Shown: positions 24,135 through 33,163 of the stretch, piece after piece
How positions within the stretch are numbered: position 1 is the stretch's first letter
Layout of the letters: every line of letters starts with the position of its first letter
From: an uncultured Lachnospiraceae bacterium
GTDB taxonomy: Bacteria > Bacillota > Clostridia > Lachnospirales > Lachnospiraceae
NCBI GenBank assembly: GCA_934402055.1
Contig: CAKRTC010000022.1
Location: 1-38,549, forward strand
Reading direction: 5' to 3'
Length of the DNA: 38,549 nt
Notes under the pieces: generated by a model
What the model saw: only the letters and a program-made list of their open reading frames with translations
Database searches by the model: none
What the model was told of the DNA's origin: nothing
Made by a program: the position numbers and the translations under genes

Positions 24135-26279
24135 ATGGCTGAAAAATGGGCAGTTGATTTCAGGGCGGGAAAGCTTACCGATGGATGGAAATATTTCGGC
24201 GCGCATAAGACAAAGCGCGGGGAGGAATCCGGTTGGGTATTCCGGGTATGGGCGCCCAATGCGAGCAAAGTTTCTGTAGTCGGAGATTTTAACGGGTGGA
24301 CACCCGGAACACATCTTATGAATAATGAGCTCGGTATCTGGGAGCTGTTTATCCCCGGGCTTAACAGATATGATATCTATAAGTATGCCGTAGAGTCAGC
24401 AGACGGCAGCATTCATTTTAAGGCAGATCCTTATGCAACCCATGCGGAGACCAGACCTGCAAGCGGCAGTAAGCTCTATGAGCTTGAGGAATTTAACTGG
24501 ACGGACGGAGAGTTTCGCAGTTCCCGCAGGGAGCGAAGTCCGTATGACAGTCCGCTGAATATCTATGAGGTTCATCTTGGCTCGTGGAGAAAGAGGAGAA
24601 ACGGAGACTTTTACGATTACAGGAGCTTCGGAACAGAGCTTGCCGAATATGTCAGGGATATGGGCTTTAATGCAGTGGAGCTGATGCCTCTTACAGAATA
24701 TCCGCTTGATGATTCCTGGGGCTATCAGTGCACAGGATATTTTGCACCGACTTCCAGGTACGGTACACCGGATGATTTCAAATACATGATTGATACTCTG
24801 CATAAAGCGGGGTTAAGAGTCATACTCGACTGGGTCCCGTCGCATTTTTGTAAGGATGAGTTCGGACTTATAGATTTTGACGGGTCAAGCTGTTATGAAT
24901 ATGCGGATCCGAATAAACGTGAGCATGAATCCTGGGGAACGAGAGTATTTGATTTCGGAAGACCTGAGGTGATCTCCTTCCTATGCTCATCGGCGAGGTA
25001 CTGGCTTGAGGAATTCCATCTGGACGGACTCAGAGTTGATGCGGTTGCTTCCATGCTGTATCTGGATTACGACAGAAGTGACGGCAGATGGACTCCGAAT
25101 AAGCACGGCGGACATGAGAATCTTGAGGCTATAGAGTTCCTCCGTACTCTTAACAGGATGGCATTTTCTGTGGATCCGGATGTACTTATGATAGCTGAGG
25201 AATCAACGGCATGGCCTTTGGTATCAAAGCCTACGGATGTGGGAGGACTGGGCTTCAACTTCAAGTGGAATATGGGATGGATGAACAATATGTGCCACTA
25301 TCTCAAGATGGATCCGTTCTTCCGCAAAGACAATCATAACGATATTACCTTCTCATTGATGTATGCATTTACAGAGAACTTCATACTGCCAATGTCGCAT
25401 GATGAGGTCGTACATATGAAGGGATCTCTGGTAAATAAAATGCCGGGTGAGTATGAGAATCAGCTTACCTGTCTGAGAGGTTTCTATTCGTATATGCTTA
25501 CCCATCCCGGCAAGAAGCTACTCTTTATGGGACCGGAGATAGGTCAGTGGCATGAGTGGGATTCGAAGGGCGAGCTTGACTGGTATCTGATGGAGAACGA
25601 GCTTAACAGTAAGCTGCATGCTTTCTTTAAGGATATCAACAGATTCTATCTGGACAGTCCGGAGCTTTGGGAGATAGATTACGACTGGAGCGGATTTGAG
25701 TGGCTTGTAACAGATGATACCAGAAACAATATGGTGGTATTCCTGAGGAAAGATAAGTCAGGATCGGATATGCTCTGCGCCGTCAATTTCTCACCTAACG
25801 AGATAGATAATTATCGTGTCGGGGTACCCGATCGAAAGGAATATGTACCTGTATTCAATACGGATGATATCGGCTACGGAGGCAAGGGCTTCGGAGATAC
25901 CAAGGCTGTTAAGGTCGAACGTATAGAGCATAACGGAAGAGACACTTCGGTGTCCATCAGGATACCGGCATTCGGAGCCGTCTTCTTCAGAGGAAAGGGC
26001 AGGCTGAAGCCGCCTGCGGTAAAGAAGAGTGCAGCTAAGAGTAATACTGCAAGGAAGACGGCTGTTAAGAAAAATCCGGATAAGGCTGCCGCAAAAGAGA
26101 GTAAACCAAAGGAAGCCAAGACTGAAAAGCAGATAACGAAGAAAACAACAGGGAAGTCTTCGGAAGGAAAGACACAAAAGAAAACTGCGGTAGGTAAAAT
26201 GACCGATGAGCTTCCGGCAAGCAAAAGGCCGAGAAAGACAGTGAGCGCAGTTGAGGATAAAAAGGAGAAGGGCGTATGA
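24135..26279 (+). CDS. glgB: 1,4-alpha-glucan (glycogen) branching enzyme with a lysine-rich C-terminal tail
   Basis: A 714-residue GH13 branching enzyme that creates alpha-1,6 links in glycogen. It has an N-terminal CBM48 module (WVFRVWAPNASKVSVVGDFN, about residues 35-55) and the catalytic barrel with Asp302 in GLRVDAVAS, Glu355 in MIAEESTAW and MSHDEVVH. The enzyme proper ends near residue 622. It is followed by 92 residues of low-complexity, very basic sequence with about 25 lysines and many alanines, threonines and serines, like histone H1 or bacterial HU tails; this is unusual for GlgB. The codon pattern continues without a break and the tail runs up to the glgC overlap (ATGA), so it is part of the gene. 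First gene of the operon; GGAG precedes the start. Confidence 0.95.
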   Translation: MAEKWAVDFRAGKLTDGWKYFGAHKTKRGEESGWVFRVWAPNASKVSVVGDFNGWTPGTHLMNNELGIWELFIPGLNRYDIYKYAVESADGSIHFKADPYATHAETRPASGSKLYELEEFNWTDGEFRSSRRERSPYDSPLNIYEVHLGSWRKRRNGDFYDYRSFGTELAEYVRDMGFNAVELMPLTEYPLDDSWGYQCTGYFAPTSRYGTPDDFKYMIDTLHKAGLRVILDWVPSHFCKDEFGLIDFDGSSCYEYADPNKREHESWGTRVFDFGRPEVISFLCSSARYWLEEFHLDGLRVDAVASMLYLDYDRSDGRWTPNKHGGHENLEAIEFLRTLNRMAFSVDPDVLMIAEESTAWPLVSKPTDVGGLGFNFKWNMGWMNNMCHYLKMDPFFRKDNHNDITFSLMYAFTENFILPMSHDEVVHMKGSLVNKMPGEYENQLTCLRGFYSYMLTHPGKKLLFMGPEIGQWHEWDSKGELDWYLMENELNSKLHAFFKDINRFYLDSPELWEIDYDWSGFEWLVTDDTRNNMVVFLRKDKSGSDMLCAVNFSPNEIDNYRVGVPDRKEYVPVFNTDDIGYGGKGFGDTKAVKVERIEHNGRDTSVSIRIPAFGAVFFRGKGRLKPPAVKKSAAKSNTARKTAVKKNPDKAAAKESKPKEAKTEKQITKKTTGKSSEGKTQKKTAVGKMTDELPASKRPRKTVSAVEDKKEKGV

Positions 26280-27487
26280 AGAAGGAATGTATAGCTATGC
26301 TGCTTGCAGGCGGACAGGGCAGCCGTCTGTATGTACTTACCAGCAGTGTGGCAAAACCGGCAGTTTCATTCGGAGGTAAATACAGGATCATAGATTTTCC
26401 GCTGTCAAACTGCACGAACTCAGGTATAGATACGGTAGGCGTGCTTACTCAGTATCGTCCTTTGGAGCTTAACAATTATATCGGAAGCGGTCAGGCATGG
26501 GACCTTGACTCTTCAAGCGGAGGAGTACATATACTTCCGCCGTATATGGGATCATCGGGAGGAACCTGGTACAAGGGAACTGCCAATTCAATATATCAGA
26601 ATATAGGCTTTGTGGACATGTACGACCCGGAATATGTTGTGGTGCTTTCGGGTGACCACGTTTATAAGATGGATTATGCCAAGATGCTTGACGCCCATAA
26701 AAATGCGGGAGCCGCCTGCACCATATCAGTCAGAGAGGTTCCGTGGGAGGAGGCATCACGTTTCGGTATAATGAGTGTCGATGAAGAGATGAATATTACC
26801 GAGTTTGCCGAAAAGCCTAAGGAGCCTAAGAGTAATCTTGCTTCAATGGGCATATATGTCTTCACCTGGGCCAAGCTAAGAGAGTATCTTATAAATGATG
26901 AAGCGGATCCGAATTCGGAAAATGATTTCGGCAAGAACATTATTCCTAATATGCTTGCCGCAGATGAGAAGATGCTTGCATACCGTTTTGACGGATATTG
27001 GAAGGATGTAGGAACATTGGAGTCACTCTGGGATGCCAATATGGACATGCTTAATCCAAGCAGCGGACTTAATCTCATAGACGAATCCTGGCCTATCTAT
27101 GCCAAGACCTTCTCGGCACCGGCTGCGTACATAGGTCCGTGGTCAGAGGTGTCAAACAGTGCATTTAACAGAGGTGATGTGATAGACGGAGCGGTAAGCG
27201 ATTCGGTACTCTCACAGAATATCGTTATAGAATCAGGCGCTGTGGTGGATCATTCGGTACTGCTTCCGGGCGTAAGGATCGAGGCAGGAGCAGAGGTGCG
27301 CTATGCAATCATAGGCGAGGACTGTGTAATCGGCAGAAACTCTAAGATAGGCGAGGCTCCGCCGGAGGATGGTTCTAAGGACTGGTGGGGAATAAGTGTT
27401 GTAGGACCGAACTGCGCTATAGAGGAAGGCAGAGTGATCAAAGCTAAGCGTATGCTTGACAGCGAGGGAAGAGAGGTAACAAGATGA
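26276..27487 (+). CDS. glgC: Glucose-1-phosphate adenylyltransferase, catalytic subunit
   Basis: A 403-residue ADP-glucose pyrophosphorylase that makes ADP-glucose from ATP and glucose 1-phosphate, the committed step of glycogen synthesis. The nucleotide-binding loop LLAGGQGSRLYVLT is at residues 10-23, followed by AKPAVSFGGKYRIIDFPLSN. The substrate-binding FAEKPKEP motif lies near 178, and YWKDVGT near 241 is also family-typical. The C-terminal left-handed beta-helix repeats are visible (hexapeptides such as VVDHSVLLPGVRIEAGAEV). It overlaps glgB by 4 bases and glgD by 4 bases (ATGA at both ends), so the three are translationally coupled. Confidence 0.97.
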   Translation: MKKECIAMLLAGGQGSRLYVLTSSVAKPAVSFGGKYRIIDFPLSNCTNSGIDTVGVLTQYRPLELNNYIGSGQAWDLDSSSGGVHILPPYMGSSGGTWYKGTANSIYQNIGFVDMYDPEYVVVLSGDHVYKMDYAKMLDAHKNAGAACTISVREVPWEEASRFGIMSVDEEMNITEFAEKPKEPKSNLASMGIYVFTWAKLREYLINDEADPNSENDFGKNIIPNMLAADEKMLAYRFDGYWKDVGTLESLWDANMDMLNPSSGLNLIDESWPIYAKTFSAPAAYIGPWSEVSNSAFNRGDVIDGAVSDSVLSQNIVIESGAVVDHSVLLPGVRIEAGAEVRYAIIGEDCVIGRNSKIGEAPPEDGSKDWWGISVVGPNCAIEEGRVIKAKRMLDSEGREVTR

Positions 27488-28596
27488 TAGGAATTCACGG
27501 AATCGTCTTTGCTTATCAGCAGAGAGAAAGTCTCCAGGAGCTTGTCAAGGAACGTGCCTCGGCATCGGTTCCCTTCGGAGGAAGATACAGAGCTATTGAT
27601 TTTGCTATCTCCAATCTGGTAAATGCCGGTGCACGCGATGTTGGTGTGCTTGTGCAGGAGAGATATCAGAGTCTGCTCGACCACCTTGGTACAGGCAAAA
27701 ACTTCGATCTTTCAAGAAAGAGAGGCGGACTCAGGATATTGCCCCCTTTCAATATTATGGATGACGGAGGAAATAAGAACTTCCGCGGCAAGATGGAAGC
27801 ACTGTGCGGTGTCAGAGGATATATAGCCGACATCAAGCAGGATTATGTGGTTATGATAGACGGAGATCTTGTCAGCAATCTGCCTATCAGCGAGATCGTT
27901 CAGTCACATATCAAAAATAAGGCTGATATTACAGTCGTATGCGGCAATGACAGCTTTTATGTGGACAGCGGTACCTACTTCCAGACCGACGAAGACGGCA
28001 GAGTGACAGACGTGCTCTACAATATACACACACCGAAGGGAAGAAGAGGACTTGAGGTCTATGTTATCTCCAAGACTCTGCTGCTTGAGGTGGTTGACTA
28101 TTGCATAAGTCATGACAAATACAGCTTCCGTAAGGATGTGCTTCAGGAGATGAAGGATGAACTGGTTATAAGGACCTACGTCTGGGAGGGCTTTGCTGCT
28201 CAGGTAAGATCGGTCAAGGAGTATTTTGAGAGAAGTATGCAGCTCCTTAATCCTGAGATCAGAAAAGATCTGTTCAGGGAAGAACGTCCTATCAAGGCAA
28301 AGGGAGCCGATAAGTCATCGGCCGTTATTGCACCGGGCGGATGTGTGCATAATGCAATCATAGGAGACGGATGTCTCATAGAGGGTATAGTCGAGAACTC
28401 AATACTGTTCCCGGGTGTAAGAGTTGGCAAGGGCTCTGTAGTCAGAAATTGTGTACTGTTCAAGGAGACTGTTATCGGAAGACGTGCCGAGGCCGCATTT
28501 ATTATCTCTGATAAGAGGGTGAGACTCACCGACGGCGCTACGATAATAGGAAGTGCATTGTATCCGTTGGCAATAGAAAAGGGCAGCGTGGTATAA
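27484..28596 (+). CDS. glgD: GlgD, regulatory subunit of glucose-1-phosphate adenylyltransferase
   Basis: A 370-residue paralogue of GlgC. It lacks the GGxGxRL catalytic loop at its N-terminus (it begins MIGIHGIVFAYQQRESLQEL), as is usual for GlgD, but keeps the VPFGGRYRAIDFAISN segment and the C-terminal beta-helix. In Firmicutes GlgD pairs with GlgC and raises its activity. It is the last gene of this operon here; glgA and glgP, often found next in Bacilli, are not present in the window. The stop is followed by an elaborate terminator region. Confidence 0.93.
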   Translation: MIGIHGIVFAYQQRESLQELVKERASASVPFGGRYRAIDFAISNLVNAGARDVGVLVQERYQSLLDHLGTGKNFDLSRKRGGLRILPPFNIMDDGGNKNFRGKMEALCGVRGYIADIKQDYVVMIDGDLVSNLPISEIVQSHIKNKADITVVCGNDSFYVDSGTYFQTDEDGRVTDVLYNIHTPKGRRGLEVYVISKTLLLEVVDYCISHDKYSFRKDVLQEMKDELVIRTYVWEGFAAQVRSVKEYFERSMQLLNPEIRKDLFREERPIKAKGADKSSAVIAPGGCVHNAIIGDGCLIEGIVENSILFPGVRVGKGSVVRNCVLFKETVIGRRAEAAFIISDKRVRLTDGATIIGSALYPLAIEKGSVV

Positions 28597-28605
28597 AAAT
28601 CGGAT

Positions 28606-28688
28606 AAGTACCGCCCGGAAAAAATCATTACCGAAATCATTACCGGAATGATTTCGATAAGGCTTTTCATAAGGGTGGTACTTTTTTG
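28606..28688 (+). terminator. Nested-stem terminator after glgD
   Basis: An outer 11-bp stem with one G-U pair (28606-28616 with 28673-28683) is followed by T6. It encloses a perfect 10-bp hairpin CGAAATCATT / AATGATTTCG (28632-28641 with 28647-28656). The left inner arm is preceded by a second copy of the same sequence (AATCATTACCG occurs twice), so two alternative pairings are possible. Confidence 0.75.
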
Positions 28689-28841
28689 GATCCATAAATT
28701 GAAAAATATTATACGTAAGATGTTTACATTTCATTATCTGAATGTTACATTAAATTATATCAATGTATAAAAATCAGTAATTACAGTCGTTCACAGCCTG
28801 AACTGCTGTAGCTGAAAAATACGGAACAGGCGGTGAATGCT

Positions 28842-29552
28842 GTGGAGCAGAACTTGTTTGTGCAGAAGGATAATTCTTCCACAACGGATTTTATAATAGA
28901 GCAGATTAAGAAGCTCTTGATGAACGGAACCTTGAAGCCGGGAGACAGACTGCCTTCGGAGTTTGAACTTGCCGACAGCCTCGGAGTGAGCCGGGGATCG
29001 GTAAGATCTGCAATGAAGGTGTTTGAGGCATACGGCATCATACAGATACGAAGAGGAGACGGTACTTACATTTCCAAGTCGATAACGCAAAACGCAATGA
29101 ATCCTCTCTTGTTTTCATTGCTCATACTTAATCCGAGTATGGAGGACATGGGCAGATTCAGAGAGAAGATAGAGCTTGATATAGTTGAGCTTATCATGAA
29201 GGATGATGATAAGCGACAGGCGATATTACCTATGCTTGAGGCAAATCTTAACGAGCTTGATAAGCTGCATGCCGAAAGTGCAGATATAGAGGCACTTGTT
29301 AAGAATGATATCGAGTTTCATATGATCCTTGCGGATCATTGCGGCAATCCTATATTTGAAGCGGTATACAAATATATAATGGAATTCTTCGGACCGTTCA
29401 TAAAAGACTCTCATAAGTATCAGATGAGCGGAGAATATGCGCAGGAAGCGCACAGACCTATATATGATGCTCTTAAAAACGGTAGCTATTCCGTAGCTAA
29501 GGATGCAATTATCAAGTCTATGCAGATCTGGTATAAGAGTCTGGAAAAGTAA
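28842..29552 (+). CDS. GntR-family transcriptional regulator, FadR subgroup
   Basis: A 236-residue repressor-type protein. The N-terminal winged helix-turn-helix has the GntR pattern: LKPGDRLPSEFELADSLGVS then RGSVRSAMKVFEAYGII and RRGDGTYI. The C-terminal part is an all-helical FCD ligand-binding domain with likely metal-binding residues in EFHMILADHCGN and in a later His (QEAHRPIYDAL). I place the start at GTG 28842, because AGGCGGTGA (28828-28836) is a near-perfect ribosome binding site that overlaps the upstream GTG at 28833 and sits correctly for 28842. FadR-type regulators often respond to organic or sugar acids. Its location beside a probable acid-catabolic island makes that region a reasonable target, but this is inference. 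Confidence 0.92.
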   Translation: MEQNLFVQKDNSSTTDFIIEQIKKLLMNGTLKPGDRLPSEFELADSLGVSRGSVRSAMKVFEAYGIIQIRRGDGTYISKSITQNAMNPLLFSLLILNPSMEDMGRFREKIELDIVELIMKDDDKRQAILPMLEANLNELDKLHAESADIEALVKNDIEFHMILADHCGNPIFEAVYKYIMEFFGPFIKDSHKYQMSGEYAQEAHRPIYDALKNGSYSVAKDAIIKSMQIWYKSLEK

Positions 29553-29607
29553 CAGATCCTTGCAAGGCAGCTTTGCTAAAAGCAATGCCTGAATCAAAAG
29601 TAAATTG

Positions 29608-29666
29608 AAAAAAGCTGTGAGCTGTCTATCGGAGACAAGACCGATAGTGACAGTCACAGCTTTTTT
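29608..29666. terminator. Long bidirectional terminator between the GntR and PrpR-like genes
   Basis: A stem of roughly 22 pairs with small bulges is made from AAAAAGCTGTGA, CTGTC and TATCGG pairing with CCGATA, GACAG and TCACAGCTTTTT. It has A-rich left and T-rich right ends, so it can work for both convergent genes. Confidence 0.88.
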
Positions 29667-29826
29667 GCATTATTAGGAAACTGCGTTCCATGAAATAAAC
29701 TATCAGACAAAGTAAAGATCACACTATTTTAAAGGTACTTCACCAACAACTTTTGTACTATAACGCTATAACCCGAAATAAAAACGCCGGAGCTGTAGGA
29801 CAAAAATGTGCCGGTTGAAGCACAGC

Positions 29827-31599
29827 TTATTTCAGCAATCTCCATACTGTGCTTCGGCTTATGCCGAGATGCTTGGCTGTCTGAGACTGATTCATGTTCT
29901 CGGATTCATAGACCATATGAACGATATCCCGTTCGATCTCTTCAAGGGTACGGTCCAGGTTAATACCCGGATGCAGACTGTCATTTTTCTTGTAGTTCTT
30001 CTTGGCAAGAACACGTCTTACACTTTCCGCAGATATGTATGAAGCTTCGGAATTAAGCACGAGTTCTCGCACTGTCTGGAACAGCTGATAAACATTTCTT
30101 TCCCAATGATGATTTTGCAGAAGCAGCATGGCATCTGCGGTAAATCCCATTACCTGAGTTCCGTTTTCTATATTGCAGACATTGGTATAAAGTGCAGCCA
30201 ATGACGGGATCTCAACACGTCTGTCTGCAAGTGAAGGAAGCATCATACGCAGGCAGTTCACATTTTCATTAAGATACAAGTAGAGATCGTCATTAGGCTC
30301 ATTGCCGTCAATGATGCTGTAGGAGAAGATCAGTCTGTTTGTGTTGAAGATATTGGAATCCTTAAAATATATCACAAGCCTCTGCTGCCATACCGAAGGA
30401 ATGAGCTCCATACGCTTAAAGTACAGCGTGAGTCCGCCGGTATTAAGCGGAGAATAATCATTTTCAAGGAGGTATTTCCATCCCTTCTCGTCCATAAGTC
30501 CTGCATCAACTATGATCATGGAACTGTTATGCAGAGCACTGTGTGAATATATATAGTATGCAAAGCGCTCCTTGCCGGTACCGCGTGCACCGAGCATCAT
30601 GACAGGCTGCTTCATGGCGCTGTAGCGATCACAGGTCTCAAGCAGGGTGGTCGAAATATCCTCATTTCCGAGATAGTATTCAAGCGGATAGACATCATTA
30701 AGTCCCTGCTCGGTGGAAACCTCGCGCAGAGAGTATTTGTCATACATATCCGTCTTCTTGTCGACAACGACCTTGTAGGCACAAAAATCCATGCCGTTTG
30801 TTGCAATGCGGGTTCCGTGTATAGTGTAGACAGAACGGCTGCGGTTGCGTATCATGCTGGTCTTGCCTCTTGCAATAACTACAGAGGAATTATTTTTCAG
30901 TACGTCCATGATCTCTGCAGGCAGTTCATCCGAGGAGGAATAATACAGCTCACCGTAAGAGTTATATATAACTGTAATAAAATCCGAAGAAGCTATGATA
31001 CCGTTGAAAAGGTCTATACGCTGATTCATGGAATCATAGTTTTCAAGTATGGAGACAGTGGAATCGATGGCTGATTCTATACTCTCTATGCCTGAGGTTA
31101 TAAGGAGACTCTGCATGTCCAGATTTCTGGCGCAGTTAACTGCGGTCATATCGCCTACGATAAGCTTAAAGCCTTCGTTTTTCAGCACAGTGAGATTGTC
31201 TAGGCACTCGTCCTTACTGTGTATGGTACAGACTCTGAAATCATATTGAATGATGCTGCGGAGCATCTTGGCGGCCTGAGTGATACTGTTGTATCCTACT
31301 ACCGCATATTTTTCGCCTGTTTCGTTTGCGGTACGTATTATACGCAAAATGTCATAAACAGACGGAGCTATATCATAGGTAAGGATGCTCAGCTTCTTTC
31401 TGATCATCTCTGTGGTACATCCGCGTGAAAGTACGGCATCAACATTACTGTCAAGCGTATTCATCACGGTTTCCGTACCGTCTTCTATAATACCGTTGTA
31501 GATCTCAAGGTCTATATCGGATCTGCGGGCGGCGATATTTTCAACAAGATCGCGCATGCCTTCATAAGGAGGAACACATAATATCTTGAATTTACGCAT
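29827..31599 (-). CDS. PrpR-like transcriptional regulator with eroded AAA+ domain and Fis-type helix-turn-helix
   Basis: A 590-residue protein with the architecture of sigma-54 activators of the PrpR group. Residues 4-175 match the PrpR N-terminal sensor (KILCVPPYEGMRDLVENIA, VDAVLSRGCTTEMIRKKL, and later AVVGYNSITQAAKML). A PAS-like segment follows (about 205-300). The central domain keeps a Walker A (GARGTGKE, residues 337-344). The GAFTGA loop that contacts sigma-54 is missing and the Walker B motif is changed to GGLTLYFKRME (388-398), without the usual acidic pair. The last 20 residues form a Fis-type helix-turn-helix (NQSQTAKHLGISRSTVWRLL). It probably regulates without sigma-54, and its likely target is the divergent alcohol dehydrogenase operon. 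The start ATG follows GAGGTG. Confidence 0.85.
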   Translation of the reverse strand: MRKFKILCVPPYEGMRDLVENIAARRSDIDLEIYNGIIEDGTETVMNTLDSNVDAVLSRGCTTEMIRKKLSILTYDIAPSVYDILRIIRTANETGEKYAVVGYNSITQAAKMLRSIIQYDFRVCTIHSKDECLDNLTVLKNEGFKLIVGDMTAVNCARNLDMQSLLITSGIESIESAIDSTVSILENYDSMNQRIDLFNGIIASSDFITVIYNSYGELYYSSSDELPAEIMDVLKNNSSVVIARGKTSMIRNRSRSVYTIHGTRIATNGMDFCAYKVVVDKKTDMYDKYSLREVSTEQGLNDVYPLEYYLGNEDISTTLLETCDRYSAMKQPVMMLGARGTGKERFAYYIYSHSALHNSSMIIVDAGLMDEKGWKYLLENDYSPLNTGGLTLYFKRMELIPSVWQQRLVIYFKDSNIFNTNRLIFSYSIIDGNEPNDDLYLYLNENVNCLRMMLPSLADRRVEIPSLAALYTNVCNIENGTQVMGFTADAMLLLQNHHWERNVYQLFQTVRELVLNSEASYISAESVRRVLAKKNYKKNDSLHPGINLDRTLEEIERDIVHMVYESENMNQSQTAKHLGISRSTVWRLLK

Positions 31600-31767
31600 C
31601 TTTTCACCTCATATAAGTCAGTAATACCAAATGACTGTAATATTTTGCAACTGCGGTGTCTCTTAGGACGGATATATCAACAGAGTCCGATGCCGAAATG
31701 AAACAGCTGCAGGGCAAACAGTGACAAACTAATCATAATTAACATTCTTTAAGCTGATTTTAGCTGT

Positions 31768-31790
31768 AAGTGTTCAAATTTACAACACTT
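31768..31790. promoter_or_regulatory. Palindromic candidate operator in the PrpR-like/adh divergent region
   Basis: AAGTGTT (31768-31774) and AACACTT (31784-31790) form a perfect inverted repeat with 9 bases between. It lies upstream of the adh promoter, centred about 60 bases before its -35 box, where an activator could bind. Confidence 0.5.
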
Positions 31791-31837
31791 TATTGCTTTT
31801 TGTTTCTGATTTAGTCGTGCATTTTTGTACAGAACAA

Positions 31838-31866
31838 TTGTCATAAACGGGTGTTTTAAATATAAT
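31838..31866 (+). promoter_or_regulatory. Sigma-70-type promoter of the adh operon
   Basis: TTGTCA (31838-31843) and a perfect TATAAT (31861-31866) have the ideal 17-base spacing, 62 bases before the start codon. I saw no sigma-54 element (TGGCAC-N5-TTGCA type) in 31600-31928. Confidence 0.75.
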
Positions 31867-31928
31867 TCAATCGAATGTGAAAATTATGTCAATACATAAT
31901 CGTGAAAGTACAAACGGAGGAAATTCAA

Positions 31929-33092
31929 ATGCTTACAAAGTATAATCTTAAGATGCCTCGTGAGGTATACAGCGGAGAGAACGCTCTTGAGAACATCAAG
32001 CCTATCCTTGAGAAGAACAATGCAAAGAAGGTTGCAGTATTCACAGATAAGGGTATTGAGAGCACAGGACTTATGGACTATCCGCTCGAGCTTATCAAAG
32101 AGGCCGGTGCAGAGGTAGTATTATTCGACGATCTTCCGAGAGAGCCAAGCTATATTCAGGCTCAGGCAGTTATCGATCAGTTTAAGGCAGCAGGCTGTGA
32201 CTTCATCGTTGCATGCGGCGGCGGAAGTGTACAGGATACAGCTAAGCTTGCTTCTATTCTTATTACAGATGAGTATGGTGTTAAGGAGCTTCTTGACGAT
32301 CCTAAGAGAGGAAGAAAGCACATCAAGACTCTTATGATCCCGTCAACAGCAGGTACAGGAGCCGAGGCTACACCTAATGCTATCGTTGGAGTTCCGGAGA
32401 AGCAGGTTAAGATCGGTATCGTTAACGAGGAGATGATCGTTGATTATGTTATCCTTGATGCCGTTATGATCAAGAAGCTTCCGCGCAAGATCGCAGCTGC
32501 AACAGGTGTTGATGCTCTTGCTCATGCAATAGAGTGCTACACAAGCAACAAGGCTAACCCATTCAGTGATACATTCTCATTGAGAGCACTTGATCTTATC
32601 CTCAACAATATCCTTGAGGCATGTAATGATCCTGATGCTATGGATGCAAAGAACCAGATGCAGATCGCTTCATTCCTTGCAGGTGTTGCAATTACAGCCA
32701 GCGGAACAACAGCTGTTCACGCTCTCAGCTACCCGCTCGGAGGAAAGTATCATATCGCACATGGCGATTCAAATGCTATCCTTCTTGCTCCGGTTATGAG
32801 ATTCAATGAGCCTTACTGCAGAGACAGACTTGCTTCTGCATATGATCAGTGTGTACATACAGAGAAGACTTGCAAGACTCCTGAGGAGAAGAGCGCATTC
32901 ATCATCGAGTGGCTCGGCAATATCGTTAAGGAACTTGATATTCCTACAAGCCTCAGCAAGGCTTACGGAGTACCGGCAGAGGATATCGACTTCCTCGTTG
33001 AGGCAGGTATGCAGCAGCAGAGACTTCTTGTTAACAACATGCGCCCTGTAACAGCAGAGGATGCACGTAAGCTTTACGAGGAGATCCTTTGA
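31929..33092 (+). CDS. Iron-containing alcohol dehydrogenase (group III)
   Basis: The start is the ATG at 31929, after CGGAGG with 8 bases of spacing; the upstream GTG has no ribosome binding site. The 387-residue product is a full-length Fe-ADH. The NAD-binding CGGGSVQDTAK motif lies near residue 97 and the PSTAGTGAEAT motif near 140. The four metal ligands are Asp195 and His199 (GVDALAHAIE), His264 and His278 (HALSYPLGGKYHIAHG). These enzymes reduce aldehydes such as lactaldehyde, succinate semialdehyde or propionaldehyde, or oxidise the matching alcohols. It heads an operon with an aldolase-type lyase and a hydroxyacid dehydrogenase, so reduction of an aldehyde released by the lyase is a sensible guess. 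Codon bias indicates strong expression. Confidence 0.93.
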   Translation: MLTKYNLKMPREVYSGENALENIKPILEKNNAKKVAVFTDKGIESTGLMDYPLELIKEAGAEVVLFDDLPREPSYIQAQAVIDQFKAAGCDFIVACGGGSVQDTAKLASILITDEYGVKELLDDPKRGRKHIKTLMIPSTAGTGAEATPNAIVGVPEKQVKIGIVNEEMIVDYVILDAVMIKKLPRKIAAATGVDALAHAIECYTSNKANPFSDTFSLRALDLILNNILEACNDPDAMDAKNQMQIASFLAGVAITASGTTAVHALSYPLGGKYHIAHGDSNAILLAPVMRFNEPYCRDRLASAYDQCVHTEKTCKTPEEKSAFIIEWLGNIVKELDIPTSLSKAYGVPAEDIDFLVEAGMQQQRLLVNNMRPVTAEDARKLYEEIL

Positions 33093-33163
33093 TCTGATTT
33101 AGAACTAAGCAACATGTAAATAAATCTTGTTTCCGTTATGACACAGAAAGGGACTAAACAATT

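Noticed and set aside
28833..28841. Upstream GTG as start of the GntR-type regulator
   Set aside because: This GTG lies within the AGGCGGTGA ribosome binding site; the in-frame GTG at 28842 is correctly spaced from it.
31600..31928. Sigma-54 promoter expected for a PrpR-type target operon
   Set aside because: No GG-N10-GC core element of the right form was seen around the TTGC occurrences near 31644 and 31794, whereas a good sigma-70 promoter is present.
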